Shown in pieces: positions 31,164 through 42,013 of a stretch of 64,000 nucleotides of DNA. Numbering within the stretch: the stretch's first letter is position 1; each line of letters starts with the position of its first letter. The notes beneath the pieces are model-generated. The model was not told the origin of the DNA. It saw only the letters and a list, made by a program, of their open reading frames with translations, and did no database searches. Source of the stretch: Pholiota molesta (Eukaryota > Basidiomycota > Agaricomycetes > Agaricales > Strophariaceae); NCBI GenBank assembly GCA_014925825.1, contig JACGCK010000079.1, positions 124,001-188,000 of the forward strand. Reading direction: 5' to 3'. A program made the position numbers and the translations under genes.

Positions 31164-33630
31164 GCAGCTGACCCAGATGTTGGACCGGATCAATCCGTCA
31201 TGTCCTTCTTTCCTTTCGTCAAGTTACCCTCCTTCCACAGTTACACTCTCCTTACACCTCTGCATCAGTCAGAATCTCGACTTCAACATCGTATTGTGAC
31301 CGTTGCCGCCGTGATCACATTCCACCCGCCTTCATCGCCAGATTCACGTCCTTTGTGTGCAAAACGCACCTACCACTCATGCGCACGCAACCCGGCGGTG
31401 CGTCCAATCCAGCTTCGTCTTCGTCTTCGCCCGCTAATACTATTTCGTTGTGTTCTCTCCTCTCCCGCCTCACCCTCAGCTGCCAGCGCACCAATGTCAT
31501 TCCAGTGTTGCTCGTCGCTGAACGTCACACAGTCAACGGCGTCCTTCCTCCTTCAAGTTCAAAGTTTCCGCTTTACCGGCACCCACAATCTATTCCAATG
31601 TTAGGAATCGCGAGGCCCACCCTTCTCACTCTCATCGGCCGTGCTCCTCCCGTCGTTCGATGCATGCACGCCCGTTCCCGCGTACTCTCGCGAGCGCGCA
31701 GGCAGGCCAAATCTTGGACTTTCCGCGCGCCCTCCGTTCTCGCCTCGAGTTCAAACACCAGCTCGTTCCAATCGCCCCACACCTGCTGCTATCCTGCATA
31801 TCCAGATATACTGGACCCCTTGGACCGCCCGAGATCCTGTGAATGCGGTTCTCGAGTCTCGACCACGCGCTTCCTTCTCATTCGGATCACTGTCTTTACA
31901 CGATGCGATGCACCACGGCGTATCCGCACCTCGCTCACTTAGATGGCCGACCTGCTCTAGGATGCGCGGGCTGGCAGGGCTTGGATAAGGCGTCGAGCGC
32001 GCTGTGCGGACTGGCTGAGCACACGATGGCAGGAGCCAAGGATGATGATTCGGTCTGCGTGACTGCGAGTGTCTACATACGGACCAGAGCCCACTACTAC
32101 AACGTTGAGGCTGACGCCTCTGGTTGTATACCATGCAGATCTGTCTATTCTATTATCCAACCTACATGTCGCAGGGCCTTGCTTGCACCGGCCCCATTCG
32201 TGCCCTCCACTTGCGCTGACTCGATTTCTATGCTCATGGCGGAGACGCTGGCCTCGATCTTCTTAGCTCCTTCGATCAATCTGAACACCTGCGATGATGT
32301 TGTTTTTCAGTACGACTAGCACGACCATTGACTCTTTATAGCGTATACTCTTCGCCTTGCCCTCTCTGGGATGGGGACGCTGATTCGATTTGGGCCCAGT
32401 GCATGAAGAGGCCGCCCAGGGTGTCGCGGCTGTGCCACTGTCTCTCCCATATACGCCGTGACGCTCGTTTCGTGCTACTTGGTACCGGTATGTCGTGCGT
32501 GGTCGCTATGTTACTCTCGCAATCGCCGCACGAGTCGGTCTGGTGCTGCTTCCTTTGTCTATACCACTATACTGGTCTTGGGTCCACAAATGGCTACACG
32601 TGGGCGATGGAGGCTACTTCATGCACTGTTAATGTCTTGATGAGTTACTGCTATCAGCGACGTTGTCGACTCAAGTCTCATTGCGGTCTAACGAATAAAG
32701 CGTAGCTGTCTCTGCCTCTGCCAATAGTTTACGCGTGCAGCCCTACATTTTCTGGCTGTGGGTATGTCTGGAGATTGGCGATGAACTCCAGATCGACTTA
32801 CGACAATGCTCCAGCGAGTCTATGTGGTGTGCTTTAGATGGTTTCATGTAATCAGGCGCGTTGTCAGATTAAAGCTCGCATATATGCCAGGATTTATAAT
32901 TCGCCTGTGCTTGGCGCTAGACCAACCCGATTTTCCCTTTCCTGTGTACGGTTACCTGTATGATTCTCGCACTCTGGCTCTGCTTGCTGTAAACCCATTC
33001 ATTACGGAATGGTTATATCGATTGAATAAGCTCATGCAAACTCAATCGCGTCAAGGAAAGTATCACGCACTGGAGGGAGCGCATCGTCAGTCAAATATGC
33101 GATATATCTCTGTAATCAAAGTGCATTTCTAGCATCCAAGTGCCAAGTACCACTTTAGCCTCACGATTACGCGCCCTTCATATCTATCCACATCATCGAG
33201 AAGGCTTGAGTCTTCTTTCCCATAATCTCTCCCCTCTGAAAATGGCAGAACGGCAGAGGCGGTGTAATTTTGGTCCTGGATGCAGTGTGTAGTTCCACCT
33301 GCTGAAAAGTTGAATGCTGTGGGCACCGAGCACCGGGCGCGGTGAAGGTGTGTAAAGCCATAACAATGCCTCGGTGATTGCATACTAGCGAGCATACATT
33401 GCCTCTCATGGCAGTGCGGTTCTATTGCTAATCAATATTGTATTATAACATAACACTTGAGCAGTTTACATAATTTGCACTCGTATACTCGCGTGCGAGG
33501 CCGTGTAGATTAGCGCCCATACTGGGAAGCTGTGTAATGGCATATGTATATAGCGTTAATTTCGAAATCAAATGCGCAGATTTCGCGCCCAACTCTCCTC
33601 CATTCACGCCACCCCCAGCGAATATCGAAT
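31164..33630. other. no gene recognised
   Basis: Overlapping plus- and minus-strand ORFs of 100-195 codons (31134-32319) are Ser/Pro/His/Cys-rich in all frames and show no motif. The stretch 33130-33630 is the upstream region of NLR B. Confidence 0.45.
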
Positions 33631-36600
33631 ATGACGTCCCAAGGAAACCAGAATTTTTTCGCCGACGCCAGAAACGTCGTCATTTCAGGTGGGATGTTCA
33701 CCAACGTAAAATCGTCTAGTTCCACGCGAGATGTCAACGGTGAACAACTTGTTCGACATACAAATATTTCAGCTCATGTGATATTATTCACGATAGCCTT
33801 TCAACTTCTCCTGCAGAACATATCTGAAGGCGCTGTGTACAATGCTGCTGAGCGAGGCGATCCGCCTAGATGCCATCCCCAGACTCGTATGGCGATCCGT
33901 GCTGAAATCATGGAATGGGTCACAGCGCCGCGTGGGATGCGCAAACTGATCCTCTGGATGTATGGCCCAGCTGGCTCTGGCAAGACCGCGATCGCGCAAA
34001 GCATGGCGGAGGAGTGCGCACGACGCGGCCTCCTCGCTGCCTCGTTCTTTTTTTGGCGAACGGCCGCCGGGCGGAACGATGCCTCCCGCTTCGTTGCTAC
34101 GATCGCATACCAACTCTCCCGATATATTCCTCAGATGGAGGAACACCTTTTGACAGCGATTGAGCGCGATCCGACAATCTTTCACCTGTCACTTTCGACT
34201 CAGATGCGCGTGCTTGTTATTGACCCTCTGAAGCTTGCAGTACCATCCTTGTCTACGGCCATGTTTGCGATCGTGGATGGAGTCGACGAATGTGGACCCG
34301 ATGGACGATCCCAGTCCGAACTCTTGCATCTGCTGGCGTCCCTCGCCTCCGAATTTCAGCATCTCCCCCTCATTTTTCTTATCTCCAGCCGTCCAGAATA
34401 TGAAATCCGTGAAGTGTTCAATGGAAATCTCTTGAACACCCTGACAAAGGTTGTGGTACTCGATAACAGCTACAAGCCTGATGAAGACATCAAGCGGTAT
34501 TTCAAGTCCACATTTCGCAAAATATGCAAAGAGCATCGCCGACTGGGCCGCCATCTTCCTTTGCCATGGCCAACTGCAGGGGATGTCGATTCCCTCATAT
34601 CCAAAGCATCTGGACAGTTTATCTTCGCTGCAACAGTCATGAGGTTTATCGATTCTCCTCGGCACAACCCTGCAGACCGGATGAACATTATCCTGCGGCT
34701 GTCAACTGGGGGAAACGAAACACCATTCGCCCTACTCGATGAGCTATATCACTTCGTTCTGCATTCCGTCGCTGATGTCGAAAAGGTTTTGGATATCTTG
34801 GCGTTAATTTTTCTGGACTACGAGAGCATCGGCAACCTGAATGAGGCTGAGGAGCTGCTAGGCATTGAATTCCGAAGCACATTGATTGATATGCATTCCC
34901 TTTTGCACATTCCACCATCTTCCGATGCTGGTTTGCCGAGAGTGCCGACAGTCTATCATGCCTCACTGGAGGATTTCCTGATGGATCGATCACGATCGCG
35001 TCAGTACTATATTGGCGAAAGTGAAGGATATCTTCGCCTTAGTCGGTACTGCTTGAAGGCCATGAAAAGGTTTTCACATTTTGAATACCTCATGCTGCAA
35101 GATGTGGTATTGTATTTTGGCCTTTATGCCAAACAATCATCTGCGAATGACAATTTAGCGAATGATTTTGCAGAGTTTGATCTGAGGGCAATATTGGAAG
35201 GAATTTCTGACTTCAAAACCGATCTATATGACACAAATTGGCAGGGTTTTTTTGATGGTGCAAATAATCTGGTCAGTATTAACAATTTTGAATAATGCAA
35301 AGCACTGATATCCAGGCAGGTAGGATCAGATCGGCTTGATATTGTTCTCCGACTGCAGAACGACTTTGACATGTTCTTGCTCGATCGCATTGCACAATAC
35401 CCTCCATTGTTCCGGACCCACTTTCCTGCTCTACTTTCTCTTCTTGATTGTGGTGGTGGTGGCTATGGTGACTTATTCCGCATATTACTTTTGGGTGCAA
35501 ATAACTCGGCAGAGGAGCACATCGAGTTCCTCAATCTTGATATGAGGCTGCTGAACATCTTCGAGGCTAGCTCTCTAAATAACTATGAGACATGGAAGAC
35601 ATTGTTCCAAGATAAATCCAGGGCCGGAGAATGCTTCGTAGATGGCAAGAGCTATGCGGCACTGGGCAAGGCAATAGTCAGTGCCATCTATTCTGAGTAT
35701 GCTGCCTTCATATACCGCATCATTGGGAGTTGATTAATTCTGTTTTCAGGCCAGGAGAAAGGAACCGTCAATTTAGGGTTGAAAAAAATGCAGACAAGCT
35801 ATACGTGGAAGATGTATGCTATCCACAAATACGAATACACTTCCGTCATACGTACAACATGTTTCATGTCATGGGCGGTGTATTCGAAAGGGCTTCGATA
35901 AACTGGGAGTTGGCCAATTTTCTGCGCGAGCGCGCCGTTCAGTACAGAGATGACGAGGAACCCATCCCAGGAAGGAGTTTCATTGCGCAAGCGAGCATAA
36001 GATATATCCAAGTAGGTGCCTCTGAAATTCTTAAAATTCGATGGCTCTGACGAATATCTCGATTGGCATCTCTTTAGCGGTGTGGGCTCCCATTTCTGGA
36101 ACATTCGCACCAGCCAGATATGAACCAATGCGCGATTTGCGACCTCTGCGATGACGCTGTTGTCGTGGAGGATATTCCAGATATTCCAATGGAGCCGACG
36201 CCACCTCCACCGTCAATAGAGGATATCGAAGACTCATCCTCAGACTCCGAATCCAAGGCGCACAACACTAGCGACGCTCTTTCCATTGGGCGAGAGGAGG
36301 TTGTTACTCCGATTCCCTTTGCATCCCATCTTCCTCCAATATCAGAATGGTACGAATCCACCGCCACTACATCTACACGGCCATCCACGTCCTATGCTCC
36401 ATCTTGTTTAGAATTCGATGTACAGAATTCGGTAACCATTCCTTCTGTTCAACACGAGGCATCGACTACCCGGGTCTCCTCTTCATCGACACCTCTTCCC
36501 TCAATATCGGAATGGTATCGACGCATCGACACCTTGTCTGCGCCGCAATCGAAGCGAAAACGCGCAGATGCCTTGGCAGGTCCGACTGCAACCTATCTAT

Positions 36601-36638
36601 TTGAAGGATTCGAAGCAGACAAGCGACGAAAGGCCTGA
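33631..36638 (+). CDS. NLR B: NACHT-type STAND NTPase with Cys/His tail
   Basis: Exons 33631-33739, 33797-35271, 35320-35696, 35750-36011, 36078-36638; 927 aa. Exon 1 encodes ARNVVISGGMFTNV. The 57-nt first intron is a multiple of three and has no stop, so it reads through as ORF, but paralogs C and F show it is an intron. Walker A GPAGSGKT is at residues 93-100, and a Walker B-like VDGVDE follows. Exon 4 (262 nt) has the same length as in A and E and encodes the conserved LANFLRERAVQYRDD block. The last exon opens CGLPFLEHSHQ then CAICDLC, followed by a Pro/Ser-rich tail with KRKR and KRRK basic patches near the end. It is most like C and F. Signalling role by family; partner unknown. Confidence 0.85.
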
Positions 36639-38960
36639 GGGCAAGTATCGTCGGGGGGGAGGTAGATTGTTTATATTAGTGAAGCGAGTGCGACTATTTT
36701 GTATGCGAATACTTTTCTACACAATGATGTGAAAACGGCTCGAAGTGTTGTGACGTCTCAACAAGCTAGGATACTCGGCAAATTTTACCGCATCCACAAG
36801 ATAAAGGCCAGACTCGCCGACTGTGACGTCCCCACATTCGGGGAACTTTCCGCTTCGGTAAAAGGGGGATTGTTGTAGAAGAAGGAAGACACTGATACGC
36901 CCGTCTGAGTTACCCCCAGGAGAACATCTAACAAGCAAAGCGCGAGAGAATGATAGGAAGGAGTTGTCAAAGAGCGCAGTGTTATGGCGGAGGAAGGTCA
37001 AAGCGGGCCTACCAAATGCCGTAACCGCTTCGATCTCTCTCTTCAAGCGTACAATAACAAGCACCATTCGAGTTTTGGATAGATAGAACAGCGCCCATGC
37101 TAGTGCAATGTAATCATCGTCATAATAAAAGCAAGAAGAAAAAACGAAAGAAACACACCCCATTGTCCAGATACACCATACACCTGCGATGCCATACGCC
37201 CACGTCCTCCTTCCAAGAATCCTGAGCTTCCCGCATCTTCCAAGGCCGGTGATTCCTTGAGCTGCACGCTCATTCCGAGGCCGGGTCGGCTTCATAGGCT
37301 CACAGCGAAGGAGCCACAATTGGGTGTGACGTGTCAGAAAATGCGATCGCGGCCAGGGCATGAGGTATGTGCATGAGGCTCGATGGGCGATGGGCGACGT
37401 TCGAGTCAGCGGCCTCGCATCCAAACTCCACTCCATCTCCGCCCTGTTACCGTATCCTCCGCCGCGTTATGTAAATGTCTGTGTCCAGAGTGCAGTAGGA
37501 GGGAACGCTGGCGCCGGAGGCCAAAAGTAATGCTGGGCCATTGAAGGTGCGAAGCCCAGGAGGCAGACCTGGGTCGAACTACCAGATGTAAAGCAGAGCA
37601 GATCGTGCCGTGTAGTGTCTGCGCATACATGTTAATCCATAGAGCTGGAACGAGTTGTGCAGGAGAAGGCTGGAGAAGGGATAGAAAGAGGATGGCCGCC
37701 GTAGCCGCCAAGAGTCGCCACATCGCTGCATGAATTCGGACCGCATCGCACCGATGGCGGTCCGAACTGTCCCACACCTGCTTCGTCCTCACCTGCCACT
37801 GCTCTTTTCACGATTCCCGACATTCTCTTCATCTCCCCCACCGCCTTCGGGGCATTCTCTTCTCATTTTCGCTACTCGTTTAAGAACGTTCAGTGCTCAG
37901 CGCTCCGCGCCGACGCCAGCCTTCAATTTCAAAATGAACGTTGAACGGTTGAACGTTGGGCGCTCAATGTCAACTTCCACCTTCAACCCCCGGAATGCCA
38001 GCGTAACGAGAGACAAGACGGTCAGGCACGTGTGCATGCCCACCAGAGCACTCGGAGGAGATTATGCGCTGGACAGGAACGGGTGCCAATTGCATGGCTC
38101 TGGTGAGCTGCTGTCATTATTTCGTCATTTTACTGCTTCCTGAAAGCCTCACTAGTCGCTCTTCGAGGCATGTTTACTCTACCGTCCCTTGAGCTTCGTG
38201 AGCTTGACATCCTGCCGACATCCTTGCCAGTTTACAACAATTCTTGTGTCACGGCGCCTATTACGCGTGTTTGGCGCGTGCAACGACTCCCGATCTTCAT
38301 CCCCGCCTGTCAACTCTCCCTTTGACATTCCCCCACCCTGCTCATGGACAATTGCCATTTCCTTGCACTGCTTGTCTCTGAGATCTGAATGTCGAACGTC
38401 CATCCTCAATGATACTGGTTCGTTTCTCATATTTCCTCCTCTCAAAAACCTACTCTAACGCTAGGAATCACGATAGGATGCTTTGCAGCATGTAAGCACG
38501 TATGGCACGTCACGACGAGCGGAGGACGCCTACCTGGTCGCATTGTGAGCGCACGGCTCTCGAATTCGTCCCAGACCCAGCCGTTGAATCGCACCTTACC
38601 GGCGCGCGGCACGCGGCGTAGCCGCTGATTACTTGCAGAGTACTCTATGCACGTTCTCGACTAGCTTGAGTACAAGAACCTGAAGGGGATGAAGTCTATG
38701 GAAGTCGTCGATGTGGGCGCCGGCGCGGTGCAGCGAGCGGCGAGCACGGTGGAGGTTGTACAGCTGGTGATCTGACTGGCTGCATCTGTGACCGTAATGT
38801 TCGAAATTTCGACGTTGTTCAAAGGTGCGAGGTCGACAGTCATCTTCATTTTGCTGCCGTCCAACTTGGACGCCCTGAACACTAAAATAGGTTGATAGAA
38901 GAACTTTTCAACGGCCGATTTTCCAGTGAATTCTCCAACTTCTCTCATGCAGTGTCGAAC
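36639..38960. other. no gene recognised
   Basis: Includes a 239-codon minus ORF (36717-37436) with no motif and a composition like noise, and traces of the dispersed repeat seen at 17180 (around 37620-37700). Confidence 0.4.
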
Positions 38961-39081
38961 ATGGCATCAGCACGCAACCAACATATACATATCTTTTCTG
39001 GCGCACGAAATACAATCATACACGGCGGAACATTCACAAACGTGGCTGGCAATATGACTATCAACACGATGGAGCGTTACG
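38961..39081 (+). pseudogene. orphan NLR first exon
   Basis: Starts ATGGCATCAGC and encodes 40 aa with the full cluster signature (FSGARNTIIHGGTFTNV then AGNMTINT). It ends in phase 1 before a GT, exactly like exon 1 of the other NLR genes. No NACHT exon follows: about 10 bp later the sequence turns into the broken 3' part of NLR C on the opposite strand. It is a remnant cut by a rearrangement near 39085-39095. It could still be expressed as a tiny motif-only protein through the ORF that continues to 39290. Confidence 0.75.
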
Positions 39082-39113
39082 GTAACCCGGCCAATCTACG
39101 CTTACTTCCGCAA

Positions 39114-41470
39114 CTATTCGCCGGCCTTCTGTGGGTTCCACATATTATTTGTCCTGAACACGCGCTCGCGCAGAAAATTGTCCAAGTCCCAGTCTGTCGA
39201 AGCATTCTTGAGGGCGGCGCCCATGATCGCAAACTCTTTGTTACGTATGTATATTTGTGTTGTTGGATAGCGTCCATCTTCCACATATAGATTGGTTGAA
39301 TACCTGGTTATATCATTTACAAACCTAATTGTGTGGCTCCTTTCTCCGGACCTGAGAAATAGAATCAGTCAGCTCTCAATGGTGCGGTATAGTGTATAAA
39401 AACAGCATACTTGGAATAGATGACACCGATTATTGCTTTGGCCAGCGCCGCATAGCTCTCGCCATCTACAAAGTAGTCTCCGGCCCTGGATTTATCTAGA
39501 AACAACGACTCGTATATCATATACGCCGATTCCTTGATTTCATTGAAAGCCTCGAAGACGTTCAACAGCCTCTTATCAAGATTGAGGAACTCGGTGTACT
39601 CCTCTGCCGAATTACTTGTACCCAGAAGTAATATGCGGAATATGTCACCAGGAAAATCGTACCGAAGAAGACACAGTAGAACAGGAATGTGGCTCCGGAG
39701 CGATGGAGGGTATTGTGAGATACGTTCGAGCAAGAACATGTCGAAGTCGTTCTGCAATCGGAGAACAATGTCAAGCCGATCCAATCCTACCTGCCTATAT
39801 ATCAGTTTTTTTTTGCATTAATTAAGATTGTTAGGACTAACCAGTTTCTTCGCACCATCAAAAAACCGCTGCCAATCTATGTTATATAGATCGTTTTTTA
39901 AGTCGGAAATTCCTTCCAATACTGCCCTCAGATCAAATTGTGCAAGATTGTGTGCTGAATCTTCACTTGCAGGTGATTGTTCTGCGTGATAGCTGAAATG
40001 CCCTACCACATTCATGAGGTGTTGAATATGCGGAAATCCTCCGATGGTCGTCAAACAGCGCCGACTAATGCGAAGATGTCCCTCACTTCTGCCAATGTAG
40101 TACTGATGCGATCGTGATTGGTCCATCAGGAAGTCCTCAAGTGAGGCATGATGGACTGTCGGCAAATTAGCAAAGATGTCGGAGGGTGGTGGAACGCAAA
40201 CAAGGGAATGCATATCGACCAATGCGCTTCGAAATTCAATGCCTAGTATCTCCTCAGCCGTATCCAGATGGTGCGAATATTTGCGGTGCAGAAAGAGGAA
40301 TGTTAAAATATCCAAAACCTTTTCAATATCAGCAATGGTATCCAGAATGGAGCGATATAATGCATCGAGTAGCGTAAATGGTGTTTCATTTCCGCTAGTT
40401 GACAGCCGCAGGACAATGTTCATCCGGTCTACAGGGTTGTACCGAGGAGAATCGATAAATTTCGTTACTGTGGCGGCGAAGATAAACTGCCCAGATGCTT
40501 TGGATACAAGGGAATGGACATCGCCTGCAGCTGGCCATGGCCAAGGGAGACGGCGGCCTAGTCGGCAATGCTCCTTGGAAATTTTGCGAAATGTGGAATC
40601 GAAATACCGTTTAATATCTTCATCTGGCTTGTAGTTGTTGTCGAGTACCAGGACTTTCTTAAGAGGGTTCAACAGGTTCTGATTAAATGCTTCGCGAATC
40701 TCGTATTCCGGACGACTGGCGATAAGAAAAATAATGGGGAGATGCTGAAGTTCGGAGGCGAGGGACGCCAGCAGATGCAAGAGTTCGGACTGGGATCGTC
40801 CATTGGGTCCACATTCGTCGACTCCATCCACGATCGCGAACATGGCCGTAGACAAGGATGGTGCTGCAAGCTTAAGAGGGTCAATTACAAGCACGCGCAT
40901 TTGAGTCGAAAGTGACAGGTGAAAGATTGTCGGATCGCGCTCAATCGCTGTCAAAAGGTGTTCTTCCATCTGAGGAATATAACGGGAGAGTTGGTATGCT
41001 ATTGTTGCAATGAACCGGGAGGCGTCGTTCCGCCCAGAGGCCGTACGCCAGAAAAAGAACGAGGCAGCGAGGATCTTGCGTTCTGCGCATTCCTCTGCAA
41101 TGCTTTGCGCGATGGCAGTCTTTCCAGAGCCAGCCGGGCCATACATCCAGAGGATCAGTTTGCGCATCCCACGGGGCGCTGTGACCCATTCCATGATTTC
41201 AGCACGGATCGCCTCACGAGTGTGCGGATGGCATCTAGGCGGATCGCCACGCTCAGCACCGTTGTAGACGGCGCCCATGGATATATTCCCGAGAAGAAGT
41301 TTGAAGCCTGCAGCGGAGATGATGTGTGAGCGCTAGCCATGTTATTCGTCAATCAAGAGAAGTTTACCCTCGCGCGTGGAATTGGAGGCCTGTATGTTAA
41401 TAAATGTTCCACCGGAGATGGCGACGTTCCTAGCGTTGGCGAAGAACTGCTGGCTTCCATGGGATGGCAT
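39114..41470 (-). CDS. NLR C: NACHT-type STAND NTPase, 3'-truncated
   Basis: Exons 41470-41368, 41306-39842, 39790-39411, 39351-39114 (the second starts within one base of 41306); about 728 aa. Exon 1 encodes ARNVAISGGTFINI. NACHT is intact: GPAGSGKT and VDGVDE. The helical exon 3 (DRLDIVLRLQNDFDMFLL) is complete. In exon 4 a 1-nt loss after DNFLRER relative to F and B changes the frame and reaches a stop after about 13 codons. The downstream homology then stops at the junction with the orphan exon, so the Cys/His tail exon is absent. It may make a tail-less NLR, or be a recent pseudogene. Closest to B. Confidence 0.75.
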
Positions 41471-42013
41471 ATTTAGTGAGGTGGGGGGTGGCTAGATCGA
41501 AAAGGGAGAGTTGGAGGCTCAAGTTCAAGAGGTTCCTTTTACCCAGTAACACTATATATTGACACATGGCGCTATACATACCGTCAGTGTACAGCCAAAT
41601 TGCACGGCCTCAAATGAGATCCACGTACATTAACGTTAACGCTTATAGATATCTGCCAGTAATAATATATATTGCCTTATTTTCCCCGCCCTAACAGCGT
41701 CGAGAATATAGCGATGCAAGGCAGTGTACGCCTGTCAATATGAATCCACCAACAGATCCCACGTTTAAAGTGCTAACACACCTTCATCGTTTCATGAACA
41801 ACTACCACAAGCTTGAAACTGTATGTACAGTAGCATAGAGGAAGAGAATTATTACCGAATTCTGTCTAACGAAGGAATTTTGAAAGGAATCGGTGGTCCG
41901 ATGAACCAAAAATACCTGCAATGACACGGGTGACAGCCGCCTCCTGCTCAAAACATTCTTACTGTATCACTGCCTTATCATTGCGAAATGCCTAAGTGCG
42001 TGACGGAAGGGGA
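41471..42013. other. intergenic, no gene
   Basis: AT-richer spacer between NLR C (upstream side) and the 3' end of NLR D. Nothing recognised. Confidence 0.45.

Noticed and set aside
31134..32319. Cluster of 100-195-codon ORFs right of the hairpin element
   Set aside because: Frames overlap on both strands with no family resemblance; part of repeat-rich spacer.
36717..37436. 239-codon minus-strand ORF after NLR B
   Set aside because: No motif, no splice support, composition like random reading; not conserved at the ends of the other NLR genes.
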